NCBI GenBank assembly: GCA_016872015.1
Contig: VHBK01000006.1
Coordinates: forward strand, 1-50,865
DNA length: 50,865 bases
From: Nitrososphaerota archaeon
Lineage (GTDB): Archaea > Thermoproteota > Nitrososphaeria > Nitrososphaerales > Nitrosopumilaceae
Reading direction: 5' to 3'
A program made the translations under genes and the position numbers. Shown here piece after piece: positions 7,572 to 17,576 of the stretch (positions within the stretch are counted from its first letter, which is position 1; each line of letters starts with the position of its first letter). The notes beneath the pieces were generated by a model that saw only the letters and a program-made list of their open reading frames with translations, did no database searches and was not told the origin of the DNA.

Positions 7572-9482
7572 ATGACCTTGACAGATGTTAGCTGGCTTAT
7601 TGGTGGGCCGCAAGGAAGCGGAGTAGAGTCTGCAGCCAACATATTTTCTAGAGCATGCGCCGCTATGGGGTATCAAATCTTTGGCAAAAGAGAGTTTCAT
7701 TCCAATATAAAGGGAGATCACAGCTATTTTACAGTCCGAGTATCTGATCAAATAATCCGCTCAAACGTCAATGACGTGACAATTATGATGGCATTTGATG
7801 CAGAAACTATCTTTAGGCATTATGACGAAGTAATAAAAAACGGAGCTATAGTTTACGATTCAGACATTTCAGAAACAACTCTGAATGAAACTCATACTAT
7901 AGACAATCAGTATCGCACAAGACTACTCGCACGTCTTTCCCTAAAGAAAAAACCGGCAACGATTCAAGGAGTCTTGGATATTGCAAAAGAAAATGGAGTC
8001 AAACTATATCCAATATCGTTCAAAACAGTTCTGTCTAGCCTAGCAGACGAAATCAACAATCCAAAGATTAAGGGAATGGTTCGAATGTATAATGTTCTTG
8101 GGGTGTCATTTTCTTTAGGAGTTCTTAAAATGCCACCAAAAACCTTGCTTGATTCAATCGATGTGATATTCTCAAAAAAACAAGCAGTTGCGGATCTGAA
8201 CAAAAAGACCGCAACCTTTGCGTATAATTACGCCGCCGCAAAGTTTGTAGATTTTGAATACACACTCAAGCCTACAACAAAGAAGCAAAATACGATTATG
8301 GTCCAGGGATATCATGGAACCGCATTGGGAAAAATGGCATGTGGTTGCAGATTTCAGCCATACTATCCTATTACACCAGCATCTGATGAGAGTGTATTTT
8401 TGGAATCGAATGAGCTAGTTGATGTAATTGATAACCGTCCAGGCTCTACACTTGTGGTACAAACTGAAGATGAAATAGCAGCAATTGGAATGACCATAGG
8501 TGGTGCGCTGACTGGAACACGTTCGGCCACTTGTACCTCAGGCCCTGGCTTTTCTCTGATGGCGGAAGCATTAGGATGGGCTGGAATAAACGAAGTACCA
8601 ATTGTAATTACGACATATCAGAGGAGCGGCCCCTCAACTGGACTTCCAACCAGGCATGGGCAAGATGATCTATTATCAACAATTCATGCTGGACATGGAG
8701 AATTCCCACGAATTGTTTATGCCTCAGGCGATGTTGAGGAAAGCTTCTATGATACTGGTCGCTGTTTTAACTATGCAGATGTTTATCAGTTGCCTGTAAT
8801 TCATATGATGGATAAATTCATTGGAAGCTCTGTTGTTACCTGCAATAAGTTTGACACCGAGAAAATAACAATCAATCGCGGTAAATTGCTTGATAAAGTA
8901 GATGGAAACTATCAGAGATTTGCGTTAACTCCTGATAATATCTCGCCTAGATCAAAGTTGGGTCTTGAGAATGGAGTCTTTTGGAATACTGGAGATGAGA
9001 GCGATGAATCTGGACATATCACCGAAGACCCAGAACTTCGAATAAAAATGATGGATAAAAGATTGGGAAAACTCTTGCACATTCTAAAAACAATTCCAGA
9101 TGATGAGCAGGCAATATCATATGGAAAAGCCGAGATATGTGTTATCAGCTGGGGCTCACCGAAGGGGCCTATATTGGATGCATTGCAAATGTTAAGAAAA
9201 GAAAATGTCGATATTGGATTTATCCAGATAAAACTATTGCATCCATTCCCAAAAGACTATGTCGAGTTTTTACTCAAGGACGTGAAAACAATAATCGATA
9301 TTGAAGCAAATCACACTGGTCAGCTTGGAGAGTTATTAAAACAAAACCTTGAACGAGGGCCAGACTTTTACATTATAAAATATACTGGGCGATCAATGAC
9401 TAGCACAGAAATTTACGATTCTCTGAAGAACATCATTCAAAACAAGGCACAAAAAAGGCAGGTATTGACGCATGGATCTTAA
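7572..9482 (+). CDS. korA: 2-oxoacid:ferredoxin oxidoreductase, fused gamma-alpha subunit
   Basis: Larger subunit of the two-subunit archaeal OFOR, which oxidatively decarboxylates 2-oxoacids (2-oxoglutarate or pyruvate) to acyl-CoA while reducing ferredoxin, or runs in reverse. The 636-residue chain starts with the gamma domain ([18 protein letters not shown], residues 12-29). The alpha domain follows from about 235, with [10 protein letters not shown] (about 265-274), the family signature of OFOR alpha chains. ATG 7572 is the start. The last 11 nt overlap the beta-subunit gene, so the two are translationally coupled. Pyruvate versus 2-oxoglutarate preference cannot be told from sequence alone. 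Confidence 0.9.
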   Translation: MTLTDVSWLIGGPQGSGVESAANIFSRACAAMGYQIFGKREFHSNIKGDHSYFTVRVSDQIIRSNVNDVTIMMAFDAETIFRHYDEVIKNGAIVYDSDISETTLNETHTIDNQYRTRLLARLSLKKKPATIQGVLDIAKENGVKLYPISFKTVLSSLADEINNPKIKGMVRMYNVLGVSFSLGVLKMPPKTLLDSIDVIFSKKQAVADLNKKTATFAYNYAAAKFVDFEYTLKPTTKKQNTIMVQGYHGTALGKMACGCRFQPYYPITPASDESVFLESNELVDVIDNRPGSTLVVQTEDEIAAIGMTIGGALTGTRSATCTSGPGFSLMAEALGWAGINEVPIVITTYQRSGPSTGLPTRHGQDDLLSTIHAGHGEFPRIVYASGDVEESFYDTGRCFNYADVYQLPVIHMMDKFIGSSVVTCNKFDTEKITINRGKLLDKVDGNYQRFALTPDNISPRSKLGLENGVFWNTGDESDESGHITEDPELRIKMMDKRLGKLLHILKTIPDDEQAISYGKAEICVISWGSPKGPILDALQMLRKENVDIGFIQIKLLHPFPKDYVEFLLKDVKTIIDIEANHTGQLGELLKQNLERGPDFYIIKYTGRSMTSTEIYDSLKNIIQNKAQKRQVLTHGS

Positions 9483-10437
9483 ACTAGGCGATTACAAAAC
9501 CCAAGTACACAATGACTGGTGTCCAGGATGTGGGGATTTTGGAATTGTCAATGCTATTCAGATGTCTTTGGCAGAAATGCAGATCCCAAGACACAAGGCT
9601 GCAATATTTTCTGGAATTGGCTGTTCTGGAAAGACTTCTCATTTTATCAATGTGAATGGAATCCATACATTACATGGTAGGGTTCTCACATTTGCACAAG
9701 GGGCTAAACTTGCAAATCCAGATATGACGATTATTGCTGCTGGTGGAGATGGCGACGGCCTAGGAATTGGCGCAGGCCACTTTGTTGCGGCTGGAAGAAG
9801 AAATTTAGATATTACATATCTGATATTCAACAATGGTGTTTATGGCCTAACAAAGGGGCAGGCATCGCCAACACTAAAGCTTGGGGAAAAAACAAAATCA
9901 TTACCATCACCAAATACAAATTATAATGTGAATCCAATTGGGCTTGCAATTGCAAGCGGATTTACCTTTGTTGCGCGAAGCTATGCGTACGATGTTAGGC
10001 ATCTAAAAGATACAATAACTGCCGCAGTAAGGCACAAGGGACTATCATTCATTGACGTATTGCAACCATGTCCTACATATAATGACATTAACACGCGAGA
10101 TTGGTATTCAGGAATGGATCAGGCTGATGAGATAACAAAAATGGCAAAACCGCGAATATACAAGCTTGAGGAATCAGGCTATGATCCATTGGTACACTAT
10201 GATACAGAAACAGAGCTAAATGAAAAACTGACACAGGCTCTAATAAAATCACTGGAATGGGATACAAAAATCCCAATAGGTGTATTTTACAAAAATGAAA
10301 TAATAAGTCAGTATGATAGGAGACTCACGGACAAGATACCGAATTATTTGGAAAACCCACCTGCATCGCAAATCATATCTACCAATGGCAAGTCTGTGAC
10401 TGATATTTCACGAATTTTGGATTCATTGTCTGTCTGA
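9472..10437 (+). CDS. korB: 2-oxoacid:ferredoxin oxidoreductase, beta subunit
   Basis: Thiamine-diphosphate and [4Fe-4S] subunit of the OFOR encoded with the preceding gene. The 321-residue product has WCPGCGDFG (residues 16-24), [11 protein letters not shown] (about 48-58) and the cluster Cys of LQPCPTYND. The ThDP/Mg site runs [16 protein letters not shown] to [12 protein letters not shown] (GDG...NN motif). It starts at ATG 9472, 11 nt inside the alpha gene. No separate delta ferredoxin subunit follows, in keeping with the two-subunit type, which uses a free ferredoxin; two candidate ferredoxin-domain proteins are encoded at 27-32 kb. Confidence 0.92.
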   Translation: MDLKLGDYKTQVHNDWCPGCGDFGIVNAIQMSLAEMQIPRHKAAIFSGIGCSGKTSHFINVNGIHTLHGRVLTFAQGAKLANPDMTIIAAGGDGDGLGIGAGHFVAAGRRNLDITYLIFNNGVYGLTKGQASPTLKLGEKTKSLPSPNTNYNVNPIGLAIASGFTFVARSYAYDVRHLKDTITAAVRHKGLSFIDVLQPCPTYNDINTRDWYSGMDQADEITKMAKPRIYKLEESGYDPLVHYDTETELNEKLTQALIKSLEWDTKIPIGVFYKNEIISQYDRRLTDKIPNYLENPPASQIISTNGKSVTDISRILDSLSV

Positions 10438-10613
10438 TGGTATTGTAAAAGAAATATTAATTCGCACTAGGATTACTCTATAATTTAACACGAATGATGT
10501 ATTTTCTTAATCATATTGTGCATACTATTAACAATGGAAAGCTAAACTAAGTGACCGGTTAATCTTTTAATTCATTTTATTTCTGTCTAGTTGATGTATG
10601 ATAGACTCATATC

Positions 10614-10635
10614 ATGACTGGGCAAAACTAGTCAT
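10614..10635. repeat. Inverted repeat in the 257-nt gap after korB
   Basis: ATGACT (10614-10619) and AGTCAT (10630-10635) are perfect 6-bp arms around a 10-nt spacer. They lie in the A/T-rich 10438-10694 interval, which otherwise holds only stop-rich sequence and the probable TATA box of the next gene (AATTAAAATAA, 10658-10668, about 30 nt before TTG 10695). The repeat could be an operator for the 144-aa gene or simply chance; 6-bp arms are weak evidence. Confidence 0.3.
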
Positions 10636-10694
10636 AAACTGACTAATTCTCAACGGAAATTAAAATAACCTCGATCTAACTACTTCATCTGTAA

Positions 10695-11129
10695 TTGAAT
10701 CTGACTGAGGCAAACAAGATATTTAGAAAATCCATAATCAAGGGCTATTTTGAGCCAAACCTGCTGAATCTTGATTTTAGCAAATCAAACATCAAGCATC
10801 CTACAATATCGGATGATGGTTTGATGCAATCTAGTTTATTGCACATATTTTTTGACGTTGAAACTGGTTCTGATTATCCAGACGGCGACGAATGGTTTAT
10901 TGCAGAATTTTTATTCCCATACAATATCAAAATTCCAGACTCTGTCAAGGGACCTGACTACTTTACAACATTGTCACTAAGCGATGGGAAAAATTTCTGG
11001 CATCATCGTGAGCTAATCCGCTTCAAATACGGAAAATCAAAAAAACTAGTCGAATCGCTGGAATTTTTAGATTCTAAATACAAAGAATTTCATTCAATGT
11101 TGGAACCACTAGAAAAAGACATCAAATAA
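10695..11129 (+). CDS. Hypothetical protein, 144 aa
   Basis: A soluble protein starting at TTG 10695 (MNLTEANKIFRKSIIKGYF). It is rich in aromatic and acidic residues, for example DVETGSDYPDGDEWFIAEFLFPYNIKIP, and ends with a charged helix. No motif or family was recognised. A probable TATA box lies about 30 nt upstream. The last 8 nt overlap the 3' end of the convergent gene at 11122-11655. Confidence 0.6.
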   Translation: MNLTEANKIFRKSIIKGYFEPNLLNLDFSKSNIKHPTISDDGLMQSSLLHIFFDVETGSDYPDGDEWFIAEFLFPYNIKIPDSVKGPDYFTTLSLSDGKNFWHHRELIRFKYGKSKKLVESLEFLDSKYKEFHSMLEPLEKDIK

Positions 11130-11655
11130 TCATCTTCCACGTATTGTTTACCAAAAGAAATCGCTTGTTATTTGCAAACAAGGTATGCATTTTCCATTTT
11201 CTAGTTCCTATATCGAATTTGTAAATTACCTTGTACACATCTTCGATGTTCTCAAAATTCAAATGATACGATAATAGTTCAATCACAAAATCGAGTTTTT
11301 CAAGTGCGTTATCAAACGTGTCTTTTTCCTCAACATCTAGTATGAACTCTATCTTTGGTGCTCCTGCAAATCCGATACCTATTTTGAGTGAGTTTTTCCT
11401 GCCACGTCGTCGCTTCATCTCTTTGAAAATATACTTTATCTTGTCCCATCTATGATATTCAAACCACTTGAAAAACTCTTCATTGAATGCAAGCGGAATG
11501 ATGATCTCTATGACACTGACAAAATTTGGATCTTGCTCCGTGATTTCGTTTTGCATAATTTTGAATCGTTCTCTTAACAATCCGTATATGACTTCGACTT
11601 CCCATGGGGATACGCCATAATGACCTAGTTCAACAGGGAGAAAATCATCACTCAT
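11122..11655 (-). CDS. Hypothetical protein, 177 aa
   Basis: Starts at ATG 11655 (MSDDFLPVELGHYGVSPWE). It has a basic stretch EMKRRRGRKNSLKIG near residue 80 and alternating charged helices and strands; no transmembrane segment or signal peptide. The segment PKIEFILDVEEKDTFDNALEKLDFVIELLSYHL may be a beta-alpha unit. It is probably in one transcript with the tail-anchored gene upstream (12245-11694, same strand, 38-nt gap). Function unknown. Confidence 0.6.
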   Translation of the reverse strand: MSDDFLPVELGHYGVSPWEVEVIYGLLRERFKIMQNEITEQDPNFVSVIEIIIPLAFNEEFFKWFEYHRWDKIKYIFKEMKRRRGRKNSLKIGIGFAGAPKIEFILDVEEKDTFDNALEKLDFVIELLSYHLNFENIEDVYKVIYKFDIGTRKWKMHTLFANNKRFLLVNNTWKMII

Positions 11656-11693
11656 TGAACTGGTTGGTAAAAAATTGTAATTAAGTCTTCAAG

Positions 11694-12245
11694 CTAGAAT
11701 ATTGTATCTAGGTATTTCCACAGATAAAACACGCCTACGGTACCAATAAAAAATATCATTGGCTTCCAGGCGAAAACCGGGATGTTTGGCGTAGCGAGCG
11801 TTATTTTGTAATTGTCAAGTATTGCATGAACATGATTTTTTATTTTGTTGTGCCAGATTCTGTATTCAATTTGGTGCTTTTTTAGAAGCGCTTCTATTTC
11901 ATAAATGACTGGGGTTCGCTGGCAAAACAGGTGTTGCAGGTAATCGCGTGAGACTTCGACTTCGGCTTCAATTCCTACTTCGCCGTTTTTTCTGTCAAAT
12001 AATCGCAAGTGCATCTCCCATGGTTTTTTTAATTTTAGTGATAATCCATCACCTATCTGGGATTCCTGCTTATGCTCAAACTTTACTTTGGTAAATCCCT
12101 CTTTGAGCATGATATGGTATAGTTCCTCTGCGCTTTTTTTCACAATAACTGTGAGTTGCTCTACTCCCTTGACATCAATATCAATAGAATGATCTTTTCC
12201 GCCACCAAATGATATTGTTCTTGGGTATCTAGTCAGGTATTGCAT
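11694..12245 (-). CDS. Tail-anchored membrane protein, unknown function, 183 aa
   Basis: Starts at ATG 12245. Residues 1-155 form a soluble alpha/beta domain (HSIDIDVKGVEQLTVIVKKSAEELYHIMLKEG). A single C-terminal hydrophobic helix (FAWKPMIFFIGTVGVFYLW, about 159-177) then leaves only a few residues outside, the layout of a tail-anchored protein facing the cytosol. A TATA-like AATTTAAATAAACC on the minus strand (about 12263-12276) lies 20-30 nt upstream. No family recognised. Confidence 0.62.
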   Translation of the reverse strand: MQYLTRYPRTISFGGGKDHSIDIDVKGVEQLTVIVKKSAEELYHIMLKEGFTKVKFEHKQESQIGDGLSLKLKKPWEMHLRLFDRKNGEVGIEAEVEVSRDYLQHLFCQRTPVIYEIEALLKKHQIEYRIWHNKIKNHVHAILDNYKITLATPNIPVFAWKPMIFFIGTVGVFYLWKYLDTIF

Positions 12246-12275
12246 AGGCCAAACTTTACTCTTGGTTTATTTAAA

Positions 12276-13031
12276 TTAGTTAGCAAAGCCGCGCATGTAC
12301 ACGCAAAGATCCGACGATATTGACATTTCATCTGGCCTAATTTTGCGTCCTGTGAGTTTTGCTCCAGATTCTTTGATTATGACAATCGGTGTGGATTCCG
12401 ATCCCTCTCCCATTGTATGGTTTGCGATTGTTGCCAAATTATCTGCTGTTGCTTTTATGGTGACTCGCAGAGGATTTCCATCCAGATCTTTTTGGCCACG
12501 CACATCCTGTATTGGCTCAAATCCAGATACTGCTATTGCAATACCCGTGGTTCCTGATCTTGCAGGCATTAGTCTGCTGTCCACTAGAATTACACCAACA
12601 TGGACTCCAAGATTTAGCAGAATTTTTTTTCGAATATTGTCTGTTATTGTATATGGCAAATCTGGGTATAATATTATGGTGCCTTTTTTTGCGTTGGACT
12701 TGTCAATTCCAGCATTTGGCGCCAAGACATGGTCTGCAGATGTGAGGACAAATCCCGTCACTCCACCTAGTCTTTTGTCAGATTCGCGTAAAATGACTTC
12801 AGCAAATTTTGTATCTATTTGGTATTTTTTTGATAGTTCTGCTGCCTCTGGTGACGGTCTAGTCCTTACAATGTCTAGTAGACGTCCCTGGGAATTTGCC
12901 ACATATTTGCTTGAAATCACAATAATGTCACCTGTTTCCAAGACATGTGGCTTTACTGATTCTATTAGATCCTCATACAGATCAAAGCTGGATTGTTTTC
13001 TTGAGGTCATGATTGGAATTACTCTGGTCAA
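12276..13031 (-). CDS. cofE: Coenzyme F420-0:L-glutamate ligase
   Basis: Adds gamma-linked glutamates to F420-0 with GTP, the last steps of coenzyme F420 synthesis. The 251-residue product has the family's segments VLETGDIIVISSKYVANSQGR (about 34-54), LRESDKRLGG, LTSADHVLAPNAGIDKSNA and VDSRLMPARSGTTGIAIAVSG. ATG-free start: TTG 13031 gives MTRVIPIMTSRKQ, which keeps the first beta strand; ATG 13010 would cut it. No fused FbiB-type C-terminal domain is present, so this is the archaeal length. It is divergent from the leuC-type gene, with start codons 74 nt apart. Confidence 0.92.
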   Translation of the reverse strand: MTRVIPIMTSRKQSSFDLYEDLIESVKPHVLETGDIIVISSKYVANSQGRLLDIVRTRPSPEAAELSKKYQIDTKFAEVILRESDKRLGGVTGFVLTSADHVLAPNAGIDKSNAKKGTIILYPDLPYTITDNIRKKILLNLGVHVGVILVDSRLMPARSGTTGIAIAVSGFEPIQDVRGQKDLDGNPLRVTIKATADNLATIANHTMGEGSESTPIVIIKESGAKLTGRKIRPDEMSISSDLCVYMRGFAN

Positions 13032-13073
13032 TGATATAATTGCGGTTTTCGCATTTTTTATCCTTCTCCAAAG

Positions 13074-13081
13074 CTTTTAAT
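13074..13081 (+). promoter_or_regulatory. TATA box of the archaeal-type leuC gene
   Basis: CTTTTAAT lies about 28 nt before the GTG at 13106. It favours that start over the in-frame upstream codon at 13040, whose extra 22 residues would be encoded across the promoter. Confidence 0.55.
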
Positions 13082-13105
13082 CTGAAACGACTCGATCTTT
13101 GTTCT

Positions 13106-14374
13106 GTGAATATAACGGAAAAGATTCTCGCGCGTGCATCCGGCAAATCCAGCGTTGCACCAGACGATATCATATTTGCAAATGTAGACAAGGCAATGAT
13201 TCACGATGTTTCAGGCCCAGGCGTAATCAAGGTATTTGAAAAGCTCCAAAAACAAGGAATTTCAACAGACAGACTCTGGAATTCATCCAAAGTTTGGGTT
13301 GCAGAAGACCATTTTGTGCCGTCTGCGGAAAAGATTTCTGCTGAAAACATTGTCAAGCTGACAAAATTTACAAAGCAATATGGAATTGAAAAACACTTCA
13401 AGTATGGGATGGGCCAATACGGAATCTGCCATACATTATCTCACGAAGAGGCAATGGTCTTGCCCGGCGAAGTCTATGTCGGAGGTGATTCCCACACAAA
13501 TACCACAGGTGCACTGGGTGCATTTGCTTGCGGCCTAGGCCATACTGATGTTGCATATGTTTTGTTAAATGGCAGAATTTGGTTCAAAATCCCAGAGACA
13601 TTATACTTTAAGCTAAATGGCAAATTGCCAGATCACATGATGGCAAAAGACTTGATCCTAAAAATAATTGGAGATATTGGCACCGAAGGTGCTGCATATT
13701 ATGCAATGCAGTTTGGCGGTAGTGGAATTTCTGAAATGTCTGTGGAATCTAGATTGACATTATGTAACATGACGACAGAGGCGGGCGCAAAAAATGGAAT
13801 CATAGAACCAGACCAAAAAATCTTTGATTATTTATCCCAAAGAGGCGCTACAAAATACACGCCAGTATATGGTGATGCAGACGCAGAATATGCCAAGGTA
13901 TACGAATACGAGGCATCAGAACTAGAACCAACTATAGCAAAACCATATTCTCCTGAAAACATTGCAACAGTACGAGATATTGCCGGAGTTGAGCTAGACA
14001 AATCCTACATTGGCTCTTGCACTGGAGCAAAATACGAAGACCTTGAAGCGGCAGCCAAAATTCTAAAGGGACGCCAAGTAAAAATCAGAACAGAAGTACT
14101 ACCTGCAGCAATTTCAATATACAAGCGAGCAATGGAAAATGGCTTGATCAAAATATTTCTAGATGCTGGTGTAACAGTGGGCCCGCCAACATGCGGTGCA
14201 TGCTGTGGCGCACACATGGGAGTATTGGCAAAAGATGAAATATGCATCAGTACTACAAACAGGAATTTCCCTGGGCGAATGGGACATGTAGAGTCCCAGA
14301 CATATTTGGCCTCTCCACTGGTTGCTGCAGCATCTGCTGTTACTGGGAAAATAACCGATCCGCGTGATTTGTAA
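13106..14374 (+). CDS. Archaeal-type 3-isopropylmalate dehydratase / homoaconitase large subunit
   Basis: Aconitase-family [4Fe-4S] hydro-lyase, 422 residues from GTG 13106 (MNITEKILARASGK). Conserved pieces are the cluster Cys of GSCTGAKYED (about 311), the paired Cys of PTCGACCGAHMG (about 370) and GGDSHTNTTGALGAFACGLG (about 128). The length and NITEKILA start are typical of the archaeal LeuC/HacA group, which serves leucine synthesis, the 2-aminoadipate (LysW) lysine route, or both. A bacterial-type leuCD pair follows directly, so this pair could be the homoaconitase (lysine) enzyme; that is inference. It overlaps the small-subunit gene by one base. Confidence 0.85.
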   Translation: MNITEKILARASGKSSVAPDDIIFANVDKAMIHDVSGPGVIKVFEKLQKQGISTDRLWNSSKVWVAEDHFVPSAEKISAENIVKLTKFTKQYGIEKHFKYGMGQYGICHTLSHEEAMVLPGEVYVGGDSHTNTTGALGAFACGLGHTDVAYVLLNGRIWFKIPETLYFKLNGKLPDHMMAKDLILKIIGDIGTEGAAYYAMQFGGSGISEMSVESRLTLCNMTTEAGAKNGIIEPDQKIFDYLSQRGATKYTPVYGDADAEYAKVYEYEASELEPTIAKPYSPENIATVRDIAGVELDKSYIGSCTGAKYEDLEAAAKILKGRQVKIRTEVLPAAISIYKRAMENGLIKIFLDAGVTVGPPTCGACCGAHMGVLAKDEICISTTNRNFPGRMGHVESQTYLASPLVAAASAVTGKITDPRDL

Positions 14375-14856
14375 TGGGAAAAGTAATCAAATACGAAAAA
14401 GACAACATTGACACTGATGTCATCTTGCCAGGTCAGTATCTCAAATTACATGACTATGACGAAATAGCAAAACACGCAATGGAAGGAATCGATCCCAACT
14501 TTCACTCCAAGGTGCAAAAAGGGGATTTTCTGGTGGCAGGCCGCAACTTTGGATGTGGCTCATCGCGAGAGCATGCACCAATTGCCCTTAGTCAGTGTGG
14601 GATAAAAGGCGTAATTGCGGTAACATTTGCTAGAATTTTTTATAGAAATGCAGTCGATGGCGGATTTTTACTTCCTATTGAAGTGGATGAAGAAACATAC
14701 AAGAAAATCTCTGATGGCGACCAAATCGAAATAGATATTTCAAAAAACCAGATCAAAAATCTCACCAAAAACCAGATCTATTCCATGAAGCCATTCTCAG
14801 AAATTGTAGCCAAAATAATTGAGGCGGGCGGCCTCTTCAAGTATAAGCCTGACTAA
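14374..14856 (+). CDS. Archaeal-type 3-isopropylmalate dehydratase / homoaconitase small subunit
   Basis: Swivelling-domain subunit, 160 residues, that completes the active site with the preceding large subunit. The conserved segment [18 protein letters not shown] is at about 56-73, and [15 protein letters not shown] at 14-28 holds the substrate-specificity loop, which here reads YLKLHD. In characterised archaeal enzymes this loop helps decide between isopropylmalate and homoaconitate, but YLKL does not match the forms I know well enough to assign it. Start ATG 14374 shares its first base with the previous stop (TAATG). Confidence 0.86.
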   Translation: MGKVIKYEKDNIDTDVILPGQYLKLHDYDEIAKHAMEGIDPNFHSKVQKGDFLVAGRNFGCGSSREHAPIALSQCGIKGVIAVTFARIFYRNAVDGGFLLPIEVDEETYKKISDGDQIEIDISKNQIKNLTKNQIYSMKPFSEIVAKIIEAGGLFKYKPD

Positions 14857-14891
14857 TTTACAATTTTATACCTATATTACTGATCATATCC

Positions 14892-16298
14892 ATGGCAAAG
14901 ACCTTATTTGAGAAAATTTGGGACTCGCACAAAGTAGATGAAATTGATGGCCGCTCTCTAATCTACATTGACAGGCATATGGTGCATGAGGTTACATCCC
15001 CTCAAGCATTTGACGGTCTTCGAATAAACAAACGAAGGGTGCGAAGGCCGGACTTGACATTTGCTACAATGGATCACAATGTGCCTACAACAAACAGGTC
15101 ATTGCCTATAGCAGACCAAATATCTGCAATGCAAATCAAAACTCTGGAAAAAAACTGCCAGGAATTTGGAATCCCGTTGTTTGGCCTTGATTCACCATAC
15201 CAGGGAATAGTGCATGTAATTGGTCCTGAGCTTGGAATTACTTTGCCTGGGGCTACTATTGTTTGCGGTGACTCGCATACATCTACACATGGGGCGTTTG
15301 GAGCATTTGCGCTAGGAATTGGCACATCCGACGTAGAGCATGTCTTGGCAACTCAGTGCCTTGTTTTGGACAAGCCAAAGACATTTGAGATTAGAGTTGA
15401 TGGTAAAAGAAAAAACACTCATGCAATTACTGCCAAAGATATCATATTATCAATAATTAAAAAAATCGGTACTGCTGGTGGAAATGGCACTGTGCTGGAA
15501 TATCGCGGACAGGCGATCTCGGATTTATCCATGGATGAGCGCATGACAATGTGCAACATGTCAATAGAGGGCGGCGCACGTGCAGGCCTAGTCGCACCTG
15601 ACCAGAAAACTTTTGATTATCTTGGTGGCCGAAAATACACCCCAAAAAACTATGACGAACTAGTGGAAAAATGGAAAGACACACTAAAAACTGATGATGG
15701 AGCAAAATTCGACAAATCCTTTGCAATTGACGCATCGCAAATCATACCGCAAGTAAGCTGGGGGACAAATCCTTCCATGACTGCCGATGTCACAGAATCT
15801 GTGCCAGACCCTGCTGAGTTTGCCAAAGGAGATTCCAGTCAAGAGATTGCTGCAAAAAACGCCCTACAATACATGGACCTAAAATCCGGAACTCCAATTA
15901 CTGATATCAAAATAGATCGTGTCTTTATTGGCTCTTGTACAAATGCAAGACTCCAAGACTTGGTCGAAGCTGCAAGTATAATCAAAGGAAGAAAGGCGTC
16001 GCCAAATGTTAGAGTAATGGTGGTTCCAGGATCTCAACAAGTAAAGAAAAAGGCAGAAGAGATGGGCCTTGACAAAATCTTCAAAGATGCAAACTTTGAA
16101 TGGCGCGAGTCTGGATGCAGTATGTGTCTTGGAATGAATCCTGACATTTTGTCTAGGGGTGAGAGATGTGCAAGCACATCAAATAGAAACTTTGAAGGCC
16201 GACAGGGAGCTGGTGGCAGAACCCACCTAGTTAGCCCTATAATGGCAGCAGCTGCTGCAATTGCAGGACACTTTGTAGATGTGCGAGAATGGGTCTAG
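14892..16298 (+). CDS. leuC: 3-isopropylmalate dehydratase large subunit, bacterial type
   Basis: Isomerises 2-isopropylmalate to 3-isopropylmalate in leucine synthesis. The 468-residue protein begins [15 protein letters not shown] and follows the bacterial LeuC pattern: [10 protein letters not shown] (about 57), [20 protein letters not shown] (about 124), the cluster Cys of [12 protein letters not shown], and [12 protein letters not shown] (Cys pair for the [4Fe-4S] cluster), ending in FVDVREWV. It is about 45 residues longer than the archaeal-type copy just upstream and clearly from another subfamily. It probably forms one operon with leuD. Confidence 0.94.
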   Translation: MAKTLFEKIWDSHKVDEIDGRSLIYIDRHMVHEVTSPQAFDGLRINKRRVRRPDLTFATMDHNVPTTNRSLPIADQISAMQIKTLEKNCQEFGIPLFGLDSPYQGIVHVIGPELGITLPGATIVCGDSHTSTHGAFGAFALGIGTSDVEHVLATQCLVLDKPKTFEIRVDGKRKNTHAITAKDIILSIIKKIGTAGGNGTVLEYRGQAISDLSMDERMTMCNMSIEGGARAGLVAPDQKTFDYLGGRKYTPKNYDELVEKWKDTLKTDDGAKFDKSFAIDASQIIPQVSWGTNPSMTADVTESVPDPAEFAKGDSSQEIAAKNALQYMDLKSGTPITDIKIDRVFIGSCTNARLQDLVEAASIIKGRKASPNVRVMVVPGSQQVKKKAEEMGLDKIFKDANFEWRESGCSMCLGMNPDILSRGERCASTSNRNFEGRQGAGGRTHLVSPIMAAAAAIAGHFVDVREWV

Positions 16299-16871
16299 AT
16301 GGAAAAATTAGGTATGGTTTCCAGTATAGTAACACCGCTTGATAGGCCAAACGTAGACACTGATCAAATTGTACCAAAACAATTTCTCAAGCTAGTCCAG
16401 AGAACCGGATTCGGGAAATTTCTATTCCATGATTGGCGCTTTGATCAAAATAATACTCCAAAAAAGGAATTTGTTCTAAATGATTCAAAATACACTGGTT
16501 CTCACATTTTAGTTAGCGGTGATAACTTTGGGTGTGGCTCTAGTCGTGAACATGCTGCTTGGGCTATCAAGGACTATGGGTTTGATGTTGTAATTGCACC
16601 CTCATTTGCTGATATATTTTACAATAATTGTTTCAAAAATGGCATACTGCCAATATCATTACCAAAAGAAATTGTAAATGATCTGATGAAAACTGATTCT
16701 GTTGTACATGTGGATCTTGCATCACAAACAATACAATACAATTCAAAATCTATTCATTTTGACATTGATGGATCGCGAAAAAAGACACTCCTAGAAGGAC
16801 TAGATGACATTGCGATAACACTACAACACGAAAACAAAATCACATCATTTGAAAAAAATCACGTACTGTGA
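16299..16871 (+). CDS. leuD: 3-isopropylmalate dehydratase small subunit, bacterial type
   Basis: Small subunit, 190 residues, partner of the bacterial-type LeuC that ends on the base before its ATG. The conserved core [21 protein letters not shown] is at about 73-93, preceded by DTDQIVPKQFLKLVQRTGFG (the bacterial substrate loop). The FGKFLFHDWR stretch and the DGSRKKTLLEGLDDI tail are bacterial LeuD features absent from the archaeal-type copy at 14374. The last 13 nt overlap the convergent nucleotidyltransferase gene. Confidence 0.94.
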   Translation: MEKLGMVSSIVTPLDRPNVDTDQIVPKQFLKLVQRTGFGKFLFHDWRFDQNNTPKKEFVLNDSKYTGSHILVSGDNFGCGSSREHAAWAIKDYGFDVVIAPSFADIFYNNCFKNGILPISLPKEIVNDLMKTDSVVHVDLASQTIQYNSKSIHFDIDGSRKKTLLEGLDDIAITLQHENKITSFEKNHVL

Positions 16872-17575
16872 TTTATTGAATTGATTATTTTTTTGATATC
16901 GTTTGATTTTCTCTGTAAAATAGAGGGAGATTCTATGTCTATCCAGGGAGTCTTACCAATATCAAACGAGCTTACCTGGCCTTTTTTTGATAATTCCTGC
17001 AAAATGTCATAGGACAAATTCAGGTTTTTCTTTGATTTTGATTTTATAATGTCGATGATTTTGCTTGATAACACATAGATTCCAGTACACTCACAGTTTT
17101 CCATCTTTATGGTTGGTTTTTCAATGAATTGGGTAATAATTCCATCATTTACTTTGGCAAAGCCAGTTTCTTCTTTGCGAAATTGTCTTGTTGCAATGCA
17201 TGCCAGACTATTTTTGTTAGTATAATGCTTGTACATTTTTTTCAAGTCGAGGGCACAAAGATTGTCTGCAAACCACAAAAAGAACGGCTCTTTTTTTACC
17301 AGGCCTGCTAAATGCACCAAATCCCCAGCAGTTCCACTTGCAGAATCTTGGATGAATCGTATCTTTGATTTTTCAAAATAATTCTTTATCTGTCCTCCAA
17401 AGCCGTCCAAATCACATACCACGATAATCTCAGATATGAAATCAAATGAGGAAAGGTGCTTTATGATGTGAGAAATCAGCGGCTTTCCATACACTGGAAT
17501 CATTGCTTTTGGAAAATAGTCAGTAAAAGGTCTTGCACGCGTTCCCTTACCGCCTGCCAAGATTACTGCTTTCAA
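16859..17575 (-). CDS. Sugar-phosphate nucleotidyltransferase
   Basis: Transfers a nucleotide from an NTP to a sugar 1-phosphate, giving NDP-sugar for glycan or glycolipid synthesis. The 238-residue catalytic domain starts LKAVILAGGKGTRARPFTDY, the family signature, followed by FPKAMIPVYGKPLI and GTAGDLVHL. It lacks the C-terminal left-handed beta-helix of longer relatives, so specificity is unknown. I use TTG 17575, one base after the rpsI stop; the frame is open to 17656 but that would run through rpsI. It is the last gene of the rpoD-rpl18e-rplM-rpsI block. Confidence 0.82.
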   Translation of the reverse strand: MKAVILAGGKGTRARPFTDYFPKAMIPVYGKPLISHIIKHLSSFDFISEIIVVCDLDGFGGQIKNYFEKSKIRFIQDSASGTAGDLVHLAGLVKKEPFFLWFADNLCALDLKKMYKHYTNKNSLACIATRQFRKEETGFAKVNDGIITQFIEKPTIKMENCECTGIYVLSSKIIDIIKSKSKKNLNLSYDILQELSKKGQVSSFDIGKTPWIDIESPSILQRKSNDIKKIINSINHST

Positions 17576-17576
17576 T

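Noticed and set aside
10438-10694. Search for a hidden gene or riboswitch in the gap after korB
   Set aside because: Only very short frames (18 codons or less), no stable long hairpin; just a 6-bp inverted repeat and a promoter.
12295-13080. Long plus-strand frame (261 codons) opposite cofE
   Set aside because: It is antisense to a well-supported CofE gene, has no recognisable domain, and its residues mirror the codon pattern of cofE.
13040-13105. Upstream extension of the archaeal-type leuC-like gene
   Set aside because: The extra 22 codons span the TATA box and add residues not expected before the NITEKILA start.
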